Shown: positions 22,441 through 55,976 of the stretch, piece after piece
Layout: every line of letters starts with the position of its first letter
Position numbering within the stretch: the first letter of the stretch is position 1
Source: Aselliscus stoliczkanus
Taxonomy: Eukaryota > Chordata > Mammalia > Chiroptera > Hipposideridae
DNA length: 64,000 nucleotides
Direction of reading: 5' to 3'
Assembly (NCBI GenBank): GCA_033961575.1
Contig: CM066739.1
Coordinates: 67,828,559 to 67,892,558, forward strand
Position numbers and translations under genes: made by a program
Notes under the pieces: generated by a model
What the model was told of the DNA's origin: nothing
Databases searched by the model: none
The model's input: the letters and a program-made list of their open reading frames with translations, nothing else

Positions 22441-22811
22441 GTGTCTTGTTTTTCTACGTTTTTTATTTTTGTCACACAGAGAAGTGTACCAACAATAACT
22501 GTACAACTCAGTGAATTTTTCACAAAGTGAACATATCTGGGGAGCCAGCACTCAGAGCATGAAACATCATCAGCACCCTAGAACACCCCCTCATGCCCTT
22601 CAAGACACTTCCTACCAGTCCCCCCACTCCATCCCCAAGGTGATCATAATCCCCAGTTCTCACATCATGCCTAATAGGTGGCATTTTAACGGCACTGGAT
22701 TAGCGAAACACTTCCAAACCATAATGAGCTCAGTCCCCCCTAAAACTTACAGATGACACAGTACTTTTTTTTTTTTTTTTCTTTCTTCAATGTCGTCAGC
22801 TGCGAACCATC
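22440..22811 (-). other. NCF2: NCF2 3' untranslated region
   Basis: Lies between the stop codon (22812-22814) and the candidate poly(A) signal. Includes an uninterrupted run of about 18 A in the sense strand (T on the plus strand, about 22765-22782), a possible internal-priming site in cDNA data. Confidence 0.55.
22462..22467 (-). terminator. NCF2: AATAAA (minus strand), probable NCF2 polyadenylation signal
   Basis: TTTATT on the plus strand within a T-rich tract, about 345 bases beyond the NCF2 stop codon. This gives a 3' UTR of the expected few hundred bases. Assigned from position and motif only. Confidence 0.5.
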
Positions 22812-46208
<23,397 letters not shown>

Positions 46209-46372
46209 GGTCAGGCTCAGCACTGGCAGGGGACAGGGAGAAGGGGACCAGGCCTCTCCCCACAGCAGGGCAGCTCCAGGCCTTTCCTTTCTTGGGCTGG
46301 TGCTCAGAATGGGGTCCAGCCTCCCTTAAGACAACTTCCCAGTGTTGCAATGGCATCAGGAAATGTCCTCAC

Positions 46373-46450
46373 CTTTTGGCAACTGATGCATGACCCTAGT
46401 GTGAGAGAAAAGGAAAGAGAGAGAGAAGGCAAGAGAGGGTGGAGTGTGGA
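46373..46450 (-). other. NCF2: Candidate non-coding NCF2 first exon
   Basis: On the minus strand a strong donor (cagttgccaaaag before gtgaggac) lies 150 bases upstream of the ATG exon's acceptor, so this could be the end of the 5' UTR exon. The upstream limit is guessed. A short first intron of 46223-46372 would result. No transcript evidence. Confidence 0.4.
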
Positions 46451-46451
46451 G

Positions 46452-46470
46452 GAGAGAGGAAGTACATCAG
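46452..46470 (-). promoter_or_regulatory. NCF2: PU.1/ETS-type motif in the candidate NCF2 promoter
   Basis: The plus strand reads gagaggaagtac (about 46453-46464), a good match to the PU.1 core GAGGAAGT, next to a long purine-rich tract and no TATA box. PU.1 dependence and a TATA-less promoter are established for human NCF2; whether this motif is the site here is inference. Confidence 0.35.
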
Positions 46471-46739
46471 ATATTGCCTGTGAGGGATCAGTTCCCCAAA
46501 ATGCTTCTGCTCTGTCACGCAGCTTGTCCTTGCTGTCTTCCACCCCTGTTCTGCCTGCTGCAGCTTTGGGTCAGGCTTTGCTCCCAGGCTCAGGGCAACC
46601 TAAGCTGGTCAGCTCGCCTCACTGGGCCTCTATGTCCACACCTTTGTTAGATGAGGGTGTTGGATGAGAGGATAATTCTTTCCAGTCTTACATGAATGCC
46701 TTGCTCACCTTCTCATAACCGCATAGACTGTCTTGAAAT

Positions 46740-47290
46740 ATTTGTGTGTTTTTTTTTTTATCTTGAGCTAAAATTAGTAATTGGCTCATTTCGGAGACAG
46801 GGTGGTCCTGGGTGCCCCTTTGGGTCTGAGATAACTTTTATGAACACTTAGGAAGTTCAGAGGGGACCAATTTCCTGCAAATACTGAAAGTAGGCACCAG
46901 ATAGGACAGTGAATGATGACATCTCCCATCCTTGTGTGAAAAACTAAAGAGACGGGGGTTTCAATGATGACTAACGCATTTACTAGTCTCCAGAAACACA
47001 GATTTAAGATTCCTTTCCTTGCTGCCCTGGAAAAGTAAAAAATCAGTAAAAGCTCACTGAGGAATAATTGTGTGTAGAGGATATAACCACTTTGATTTGC
47101 TAAAATCCTGACTTCTTGTTAATGAGAGATAAAATGCATGTTTATGATGGTCAACTACTTAGATGTCAGTTCCCATTCTGTAGCAACTAAAATAACTCAT
47201 GAATTATCACCAAACTTTTCCTAAGAGCCTGAAAATAAAACTTAAAAATGTATTTTCTGTAGAGCTTGTAGGATTGAAGGTGTAAGAATT
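46740..47290. other. Upstream NCF2 flank, no gene seen
   Basis: AT-rich DNA with no recognised element. Confidence 0.5.
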
Positions 47291-47293
47291 GAG

Positions 47294-47333
<40 letters not shown>
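47294..47333. repeat. (GT)n microsatellite
   Basis: About 20 GT units. It causes spurious Cys-Val and Thr-His open frames. Confidence 0.97.
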
Positions 47334-47337
<4 letters not shown>

Positions 47338-47359
47338 ACAGACCATTTCCTGTGTTTGA

Positions 47360-47600
47360 AAGGCCTTCCCACCTCGCTTCTTTTCCTGGCAAACTCCTAC
47401 TCATCCTTCAAGGCCCAGTTAAATATCACCACCTGTCTGAAATCTAGCCCCACACTCCAGGTAGTAGAGAGAATTTTTCCCTCCTTTGTAGCACCTCCTC
47501 CAAAAGATTTAATTCCATTTATTGCAATTTGTCTCTTCATCTGTTCAATTCTTAGACCCTTTGAGAGCGGGACCCAGGCCTTTTCATGCTAGAATCCCTA
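47360..47600 (-). repeat. L2-like 3' end
   Basis: tactcatccttcaaggccca, ttaaatatcaccacctgtct and accctttgagagcgggaccc are typical of a reverse L2 3' end. Confidence 0.65.
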
Positions 47601-47929
47601 GCACCAGTCCCCAGGAAACAATGAAGGGCTGTATTTCAGAAACAAGTTAGAAATCATTGGCAAGTGACCTGCAGGGAATGGTGATACCAGGAAGAGATAG
47701 TGCAAGTCCATCCAGTGGATAAATCACCAAATCCCCATTAGCACCTTGATTATTCCTAGGAAAACTAAGAGGTTTTGTAGCCAAATCAGACTTGACTGAA
47801 ACTTTTTTTGCCCCCCTTTTATTTGCTGATCCTAGCCTGCCACGCAGAACTCTCCTTAAGCTGATGCCCATGACTTTCCTCGCCTTATTTCCCGGAACAT
47901 CCCGTCACAAACCCCTGCAAATTCTGCTA

Positions 47930-48900
47930 CTTGCTCCTCCCCTTCTAGGCCCTCCTATCCTGCGTCCCTGCTATGGGTCATGCCGGTTCCTCTCCCTGGG
48001 CTGCTCTGCACAGCCTTTGGTGCCCTACTCAAATACCACCTTCCTTCAGAAGCCGCCTGTGTCATCAGGCCCACCCTCAAGCTCCCAAAGCTGTGATCTC
48101 ACCTTCTTCTGACTCCCACATGGCATTTCATGGCTCCCTGGACAGCAGGGTTCTGTGTAGGCCTGCAAGTCTTAGCCTCTGGGACAGACCCTGCATTTGG
48201 GGAAGAGGTCCCGGGACCGCCCCACCCTCATATCCCCCGGAGCACTATAATGCCATTCATACTCAATTCTGTCCACTTTCCCCTCATCCCTCTTGTTGCC
48301 AAACCACCATTAGATGAACCTGTAGTCTTCTGACAGCTTCTTCCCCTTCCATCCATTCTCCTCACAGCAACCAGACTGATCTTTCAAAAACACAAGCTGA
48401 ATCATGTCATACCCATTTTGAAACCTTCAGTGCCCTTGCAATACTCTTAGGATACGATCCACATTTCTTTCCGTGGTGCCGGAAGGAACCTACAAGCTGC
48501 CCCATGCTCATCCCATGCCATTTTCCTCCCTCCCTCCCTCCCTCCCTCCCTCCCTCCCTCCCTCTCTCCCTCCCTCCCTCCCTCCCTCCCTCCCAGAGCT
48601 CCCCTGCACTGATCTCTTTTCATGTGGGCCTGTTCCCTCTGCCTGGATTGTTCTCCTCTCAACCCTATGCCTGGCTCATTCCTTCTCATTTTTCATTTCC
48701 TCTGAATGGCCTGTTTTGACCCATGACCATGCTGGGATTACCCTACTATCCTCTGACAGCATGCTTCTCTCTGGTTACAGTGTTTGTCACAGTTGTAACT
48801 GTATGCCCTCTGTCAGATCTTTTCTGTCTCCCAGTGAGAGCAGCCATTACTATCTTTAATCACAACACTCACTGATATTGTCAGTAGACAGCCTTTCCCG
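47930..48900 (-). repeat. L2-like sequence interrupted by a (CCCT)n repeat
   Basis: tactcaaataccaccttcct, cagactgatctttcaaaaac, atcatgtcatacccattttg and ctctgcctggattgttctc are L2 antisense phrases. Confidence 0.55.
48523..48594. repeat. (CCCT)n tetranucleotide repeat
   Basis: About 17 units with one internal variant (ctct), inside old L2 sequence. Confidence 0.97.
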
Positions 48901-49090
48901 CCACCCTTCATTTCTCTTCCTCCTTTGAGGAGTACCCCAGCTCTGTTCAAGTCTCCACCCTCCTGAGGCCTCATGCTTCAGGGGAGATAAGCTCCCAACA
49001 CTGCCCCAGGGAGTGGGGTTCTGACTGGATTAGACACAAGCATGAGATGTAATTCTGGTTAATAAACGTTAGGGAAAGTCTGCAAGGATT

Positions 49091-50535
49091 TCTGGAGTTT
49101 TTTCCTGTTCTTTCATTTGGGATGCATTTCTTTATTTCCTCATTTTGGCTGCCTCTCTGTGTTTGTTTCTATTCATTAGGCAGGGCTGCTATATCTTCCA
49201 GTCTTGCCGAGAGGCATTATGTAATGGATGCCCTGTCAGATGTTGGCACAGTTTCCCTGGTCACTGGTCCAGGTGTTCCAGGAGTGCACCTTATGTGGGT
49301 TGTGTGTGCCCTGCTGTTATAGTAGAGACTTGATTGCTATTGGCATGTCAGGGGGTGGTATTGAACCTCAGGCTGACTGGCTGTGGGGTTTGGCCATGTC
49401 CACAGCTTATGGGCTACTGTGTGGGGCTTACCTCACGGATCAGGATTTGCACCAGTGGGCTCTGGCACCTGTTGAAATGGCCCTTTGTTTGTGTTGTTTG
49501 TGGGGCTAATTGGGTGGTGCTCTGTTGTTGTCTAAAACCAACCTCCAAATAGTTGGTTCTGGCGTCTTTTGGGAGGGACTCTGGTGCAGGCCCAGGTCCA
49601 CTACTGCCTGTGACTGGCTGGGGAGTATGTGGTAGGAACTACAAAGTGATCCATGGTTAGTCTAACCCTGTGCTAACCCTGGAGATGCGTGGGAGAGGCT
49701 GCACTGCAAACTGAGGATGTCTGCCACCAGTAGCATGTCTGAGGTATCTCTGCAAAATATCAGGACACCCCAAGGTCTGCTGCTACCTTCCAGCTCCCAT
49801 AAGATTCAGCCTCCGATAAAGCCACCTGTGGTACACAAATTGGGGGAGGCAGGGTCTCAGTGAGTCAGCCTGGTGGAGCAGCAGATCTCACCAGGCCAAT
49901 CAGATTCACATTTGGCCTGTGGGGGCGGGCTCCGCGCCAGAAAGATGGCGCCTGCCTACCAGCTGCTTGGGGGAGGGCTCCACATTGGGAAAATGGGGAC
50001 CATCCCTCGAGTCCTCGCCTTGAAGTTCCACAACTCAATCTCTACCCACATGTCTTTGATGCCTCCAGAGTCAATGTCCCTCCACCGGAGCCTGGGGTGA
50101 GTGCCTTTGCGGTCCCTTTAAGAGGATGTCTGGGTTTCCTGCAGCTTTCTGTCCCACCCAGATGGTCAGAATCCCCACTGTTTTTCACAGCCAGAAGTTG
50201 TGCGACCTCCTCTTCCCAGCACTAGTACTCCAGGGTGGAAACCCTCATGTGGAAAGAGGGATCTTTCCTCTGGGGGGGACTTCTGTGGCTGAGATATCCC
50301 TTCTAATTTTTATCCGCCACATGGAGGTTTGGAACCAGCACATTCCTCATCTCCGTCTCCCCCACCCCCATCAATTCTGACGTGGCTTTTTCTTTATATC
50401 CTTAGTGATAAAACTTCTGTTCAGTTAGATTTCAGGTCGTTTTCCAGGATGATTGTTCTATAATTTATTTGTAATTTTGATGTGTTCATGGGATGAGGCA
50501 AGCATAGCATTTATCTACTCTGCCATCTTGAATCT
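49091..50535 (-). mobile_element. HAL1/L1-type 5' region (minus strand), 3' part missing
   Basis: The right end carries the L1 5' start on the minus strand (cagagtagataaatgctat, then gatgaggcaagcatagcat read in reverse, and cacatcaaaattaca). The left end stops near ttctttcatttgggatgcat, before ORF1. Parallel in sequence to the longer copy at 55190-57752. Confidence 0.8.
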
Positions 50536-51029
50536 CCTGTTATTTAACTTCTCACTCAAGCTCCTCAAAGAGTAGACATGTGTCTCATTTCCTTCGATCT
50601 TTCATCACACTCAGCACAGTTCTAGCACATGGCAGGTGCTCTGTAGACCTTTGCTAATTGGTTAAATGAATCAAAAATTATGAAAATTGAATCCTACCTG
50701 AAAAAAACTTATAGAGTTTGTCTGTATCATATTATTTGCATAGAATGAGGTAGATGCATTTATAATAGTAGGGAAATGTATACACTCCTTTCTATGCTCT
50801 TAATTCTAACATCAAGTAGATATTTACACTGGGTACCAGACCGGAAATCCTCAGGAGGTGGGCAAGGAGATCTCATTTATTATATACAAACTTGGCCTGG
50901 ATTTACCAGGGAAGATACAGAAAACTCAATATAGGTTCTCTTGGTCAGCAATGTTAGTTGAAAGCCTCAGTGCTAAAAGTCTCCCTTCTCCAGGAAAACA
51001 CCATAAGTTAGTCCTGTCTAATCTACCAT

Positions 51030-51560
51030 TGTATTAGTTTTCTGTTGCTGAGTAACAAGTTACACAAACTTGGTGCTTAAAATAATACACATTTACTATC
51101 TCCTAGTTTTCAGAGGTTAGGAGTCCAGGCATGGCTTAGCTCTGTCCTCTACTCAAGGCTAAGATCAAGGTGTTGGCCAGGTTACATTCTCATCCAGAGG
51201 CTGGACTGGGGAAGGACTTGTTTCTTAACTCCCTCATGTTGTTGGTAGGATTCATAATGCTTGCTTCTTCAAGGGCAACAATGGAGAGAGAGTCTCTATT
51301 TCATTGAGTCTATGACCTTCAGACCTACTTTTAAAAGACCTACTTGATTAGGTCAGGCCCATCCAGGATGATCTCTTTTCTGATTAATTTAAAGCCAGCT
51401 GGTTAGAGATCTTAATTACTTCTGCAAAATCTCCTTCACCTTTGCTGTATTCTTTGGGCCATTACCAAGTCACAGGTCCTGCCCACTTGAGGGGAGGGGA
51501 TTCACAAGGGCAGTGATCATTAGAGGTCATCTTAGAAGTCTGCCTGCCACAGCTGTAGCG
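51030..51560. repeat. Ancient LTR-type (MLT1/MST-like) repeat, tentative
   Basis: tattagttttctgttgctga, aggttaggagtccaggcatg, aaggctaagatcaaggtgtt and ttagaagtctgcctgccaca follow the layout of the common MaLR LTRs read in reverse. Annotated only as an old non-coding repeat. Confidence 0.45.
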
Positions 51561-51589
51561 TTTCAGACTTCTTCTGTGAGTCACCAGCC

Positions 51590-52400
51590 ACGTTAGTTAT
51601 TCCTGCCCTGTGCTCTCAGAGCAGCCTCTCTCTATCTCCTATGTGTGTTCAACCATACATGATTGTAATTACTTGTTCAAGTGACTGTCTCCTACTTAGA
51701 TGGTAAGCTCCCGGAGTACAAGACCTATATCTGAGTTTTCCAACCTATCTGTATGCCTCTTATATGGTAGATTCTCAAAATATGTGCTAAATATCAATGC
51801 TGCTCTTAAAGTTACTGTAACAATTTAGTTTGGTTGGTTATATGTATCTATCCTATCATCAAAATGAGGGCATGTATAATGCCCATTATTTTAAAGAAAC
51901 CTCACATAAAGCACACTAGAAACCAGGATCATGTTCATCCTTGTGCCCTTTATACACAGAAAACTGTGTATACATTGGTGGGAGCTCAGAAAAAGTTGAA
52001 TGAATGCATAATGCATGAATACAATGATTAAAGCTCTGAACCCTGAGTTGGACAAGTAAATACACTGGATCATCACTATAAAATTGTTCTTTGACTTTTT
52101 TTTTCTGCACATATGAATCTTGTCCATCCTTAAGAGCCCAGCTCAGACTCATCTCCTACCTGAAATCATCCCTGACCTAAGTGAGTCTCAGCAATTTTCA
52201 TTTTTCTGAATTCCTTTAGCATTTATGATCAAACTCCAAAATGCAAGCACTCTGTGTTACAGTATCTGTTTTCTACCTTATCTATTCAGCAAGCTATCTA
52301 GCTCTTTGAAGGCATGGAGTGTGCTTTCTCTTTCTTTACATTTCCTGTAGAACCTAGCACCTAACATTGTATATCAAAAGCTTAATAAATATGCACTGAT
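51590..52400 (-). repeat. L2-like fragments
   Basis: agatggtaagctcccggagt, aagagcccagctcagactca and agctatctagctctttgaag resemble L2 3' ends in reverse orientation. Two diverged pieces at about 51600-51800 and 52125-52400. Confidence 0.5.
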
Positions 52401-52869
52401 CTAAAAATTGTTTTAAAAACTATGGCCAATCTGATTTGACTCTAGTCCTTCCCATTTATAACTTTCTTTTTTTGGATGTGATTGGCCTTTTCAGCCCTGT
52501 GTCTTCTCTCCATAGTCCGCATCCACTAACTGTGATCTAGTCACAGAGCCAGCAATGCAGTTTGCATCTTCCTTAGACACACTTTATACTCCATGGGTCT
52601 TTCTCCTTAGGAAGGCCAGGTCACTGGATAATTTGTTTATGTGTTTCTTCAGCATATTTCCCTCAGGTAGGCAGATTTCCGTGTCAGTGGGTATCCAAGG
52701 AGAAATGCTGCTCTAAACAAGAGTTACGGATGTAGAAGGAGTAGAAACTGACCATGTCATAATATAAAAAGGGGGCAGGGTGCAGAAGAGTTAGAAATGT
52801 ACCTCATATTTAACAACAGAGAAGTTTTGAAGATTCTTTTTTGCTTCCCCTGTAGTGTCCCTAACAACT

Positions 52870-53460
52870 AAAATAGTGTCTGGACATATGGTAAATACTT
52901 GCCAAATGAATGAATACTAGCCACTCAATTAGGTTGTATTCCTCCCCAAGTTCTCTAGGAATTGTCCATCTAATCCACAACAGGAGAGTAGGCCCTGTGG
53001 CCATGTTTGAACTGTGTGATTCCTGGCTGGTTGGACCATGGTGGCTAGTCAGACCATCTGACAAGCTGAACCAATTAGGTTCTGATTCCTGTCAATTGGA
53101 ATTTAAAACTGAGAGACAGCAGACTCATCTCTTTGGGGAACTGGAACTGGATAGGTCAACTTAGGAGCTGTGGTTCTATCATGTCCAGCCATGAGGTCCA
53201 TGGAGGCAGGGAAAACCAGTCTGCATAGAGCGAGGATGAAGCAGCTGCCCAGTGAGAATCAGAAACCAGAGACAGAAACAGTGAAACCCAAGTGACATTC
53301 CAATCCCTGATTCCAGCTTTGCCTGAGGCCCACTGAATTCCGGCCTGTAGCCTCTGAGAGACATTTGTAGGCCCTTACAATAAACCTCAGTCTTTTTTTT
53401 TGTTGTATGCCAAAAAAAAAAAAAAAAAAAAGGAAAAAAACCAAAAACCAAAAACAAAAA
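52870..53460 (+). repeat. Unclassified LTR- or retroposon-like segment with AATAAA and A-rich end
   Basis: Non-coding segment ending acaataaacctcagtctttt (AATAAA at about 53379), followed by a T-run, then A20 and a (caaaaa)n-like A-rich tail at 53411-53460. No target duplication found. Confidence 0.4.
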
Positions 53461-53554
53461 AATCCCAAACAAGCCCCTCCCCCAATAAAACAAAAAAGCA
53501 ATCCATGGCTAATAAAAAATAAATAGATGTGCATCCCTGGCCCAAGATCCTAAA

Positions 53555-54578
53555 ACAATTGATTGCGTTAGAGAGATGGAAGACTCTCAGAAACAAACAT
53601 AACCACATAGTACTCAGGGATCCCAGAGAGGAAGGATATGGGGAGGCAATGGGACTCCCCAGGGAAGTCTCTCAGGAGGCCAGACAAGTACAAATGATGG
53701 CTCCTGACCAAGGAAAAATCCAAACGGGAGGCAGAGACAAAGGCAGAATATAGGGAAAACTGAAGCCCAGAGAGAGCTGAGGCTGCAAAAAATACCAAGG
53801 ACAACACAAAGAACTCCTTACTGTCAGAGGAAGAGCACAGAGGGTCACTGCTTGGTGCAGATGGTGTCACGCTAGCAGATGTCAAAGAGAAAGCAGAACT
53901 CTCCAGTTCATACTTTGTTCCCAGGTTGCATAGGGAATGAAGAGGCAGGTAGAAATGGTGAGAAAGCTGATAACAATTTTAAAGAAATTCCAGTTATCAA
54001 ATCCAAATTTATTAAATCCCGGGAACCCAATGATTTTGGAAGTATGACCTCTAAAACGTTTTCAGTAACTGAAGCACCATAAAGACTGAGACAGATGTTA
54101 AAAAGCCAAGATGGTTGATTTTACTTTTCTAAAAAACATGAATTGTAAAAACTACATAAAAAATTTACCATCTGATCCTTGGGAAGAATTCTAAAATATA
54201 GATTATGAAACAAAGGCACTTGAAAACAAAATGGAAGAAGTTGGGACCTTTTGCAAGTCAGGTCAAAGCAAACTCTGCTGCTTTTTTTCAGCTGAGCCAT
54301 CCTATCACCTGTTGGCAGCTCAGCAGCAGCTCATCTCAGGCCACAAATCGAACCAGTGACCCTGTTGCTCAGAGCTCACACTCTTGAGTGAGCTCTTAAC
54401 CAAGTGAGCCACTCAGCCAGCCCCTCTTCTGCTTTTTTTGAGAAGACTTTACTGATAGGCAGACCAGGAATGTGCCATATGTAAATACCAGAGAGGTATT
54501 TGGCCAAGATATTCCTTAGACAACAGAATTTAGGTGATTTTGTTGGATAAATATGTCCACAGAGTCTTCTTCTCTGTG

Positions 54579-54618
<40 letters not shown>

Positions 54619-55185
54619 ACAGAGTCTTCTTGATGTATCAATGTCAACTTGTACTTTTAATCTTTTTCTAAACAACTTGGATCAGATTTACAAATGACTC
54701 AAAGTTTGGAGTCAACAACATGTACCATAAACAGAATCAGAATTCAAATATTGCCCAACTCATATTGATTAACGGAAATTCCAATTTGAAATTTGGTAGG
54801 GAATCAATGTAAAGATCTATTCCTAAGATTAAAAGCTCAACTGCTCAAACATAGGAAGACAACAAATTCCTTCTAAGAGGAATGTGTTGGAGAAGTCTAA
54901 CCATTTGAATTGAATGCAAACTTAACATGAGTCAACAGACTCCTATGGTTGCTGAAGAAGCTAATGCAGTCAGTCACAGTCTGCATTAACAGAAGTGCAA
55001 CCAACTCTTGTGTGAGATGGTTCTTGATTCAGCCCCTCACCCAGTGACCTGAGTAATCTCTCTGTTGACCAGCGCAGGAGACTAGTAGCAACTCCCCAAC
55101 TCAGAACATGCTTGCAAACATCCTCTTCAAACCCCAGTGCCTGTGATCTCTCCTCCTGACTTGGTTGGTCCATCTTAAGAAGCTC
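53555..55185 (+). pseudogene. Possible decayed processed pseudogene, parent not recognised
   Basis: Coding-like stretches follow each other in changing frames: 53560-53753 (RDPREEGYGEAMGLPREVSQ), 53764-53940 (SLLSEEEHRGSLLGADGVTL), 53933-54082 (EIPVIKSKFIKSREPNDFGS), 54115-54230 (KNMNCKNYIKNLPSDPWEEF) and, after a SINE, 54985-55170 (DQRRRLVATPQLRTCLQTSS), where the stops are all TGA. No introns are visible. The frame changes and stops fit an old retrocopy, but no parent protein is recognised, so random open frames are not excluded. Confidence 0.4.
54273..54439 (-). mobile_element. Second tRNA-derived SINE type (minus)
   Basis: Element about 54289-54423. Read on the minus strand it begins ggggctggctgagtggctca, with a B box ggttcgatttg and a pyrimidine/A-rich end. 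Duplication ctctgctgctttttt / ctcttctgctttttt. The head differs from the main family (gagtggctcacttggttaag). Confidence 0.85.
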
Positions 55186-55601
55186 CTCTAACTTTCCTTG
55201 TAATACTGGTGTGGTGGTGAGGAACTCCCTTAGTTTATTCTCGTCTGGGAACCTCTTTGTCTGTCCTTTGATTTTAAATCATAGCCTTGCTGGTTAGAGC
55301 ACCCTTCAGGGTAGGTCCTAGCTTTTCATCACATTGAACATTTTTGCCAATCACTTCTGGCCGGCAAAGTTTCTGTTGAGAAATCAGCTGACAATCTTAT
55401 TGGGCTCCCTTGTAAGTTACTAGTTGCATTTCTCTTGCTGCTTTTAGGGTTCTCTGTTTGTCTTTAACCTTCGCCATTTTAATTATAATGTGTCTTGGTG
55501 TGGGCCTGTTTGGATTCATCTTCTTTGGGACTCATGTGCTTTCTGGATTTGTATGTCTATTTCCTTCCCCAGGCTAGGAAAGTTTTCAGTCGTTATTTTT
55601 T

Positions 55602-55856
55602 TCAAATAGGTTCTAAATCCCTTGCTCTCTCCTCTCCTTCTGGTACCCCTATCATGTGAATGTTGTTGCATTTGATGTTGTCCCAGAGGTCTCTTAAACT
55701 CTCCTCAGTTTTTTGGATTCTTTTTTCTTTTTGCTGTTCCAGTTGGGTGTTTTCTGCTACCTGGTCTTCCAAATTGCAGATTCGATCCTCTGCTTCATTT
55801 AGTCTGCTGGTGATTCCTTCTAGTGAGTTCTTCATTTCAGTTATTTTATTCTTCAC
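55602..55856 (-). pseudogene. L1/HAL1 ORF1 protein remnant
   Basis: 84 codons with the classic ORF1p coiled coil and GVPEGEE motif, ended by a stop. Decayed and non-functional; part of the element at 55190-57752. Confidence 0.85.
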
Positions 55857-55870
55857 TTCTGACTGGTTCT

Positions 55871-55976
55871 TTTTTTTTTTTTGAGGGCAGTGTCACTGGC
55901 TCTCATATTTGGGACCCAAACCGGGGCCGCCGGCTTCCCAAGCCAGTGCTTAACCACCATGCCACTCAGCCGGCCC
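55871..55976 (-). mobile_element. tRNA-derived SINE (minus) inside the HAL1/L1 element
   Basis: Main-family copy inserted in a T-run between gactggttc and tatggtttctatg, which are contiguous in related elements. It therefore post-dates the HAL1/L1 insertion. Confidence 0.93.

Noticed and set aside
48523..48594. Possible CRISPR-like short repeat array
   Set aside because: It is a simple CCCT tetranucleotide repeat with no spacers, in a eukaryotic genome.
53387..53608. Phe-rich open frames on the minus strand
   Set aside because: Created by the A-rich tail of a retroposon-like segment read in reverse.
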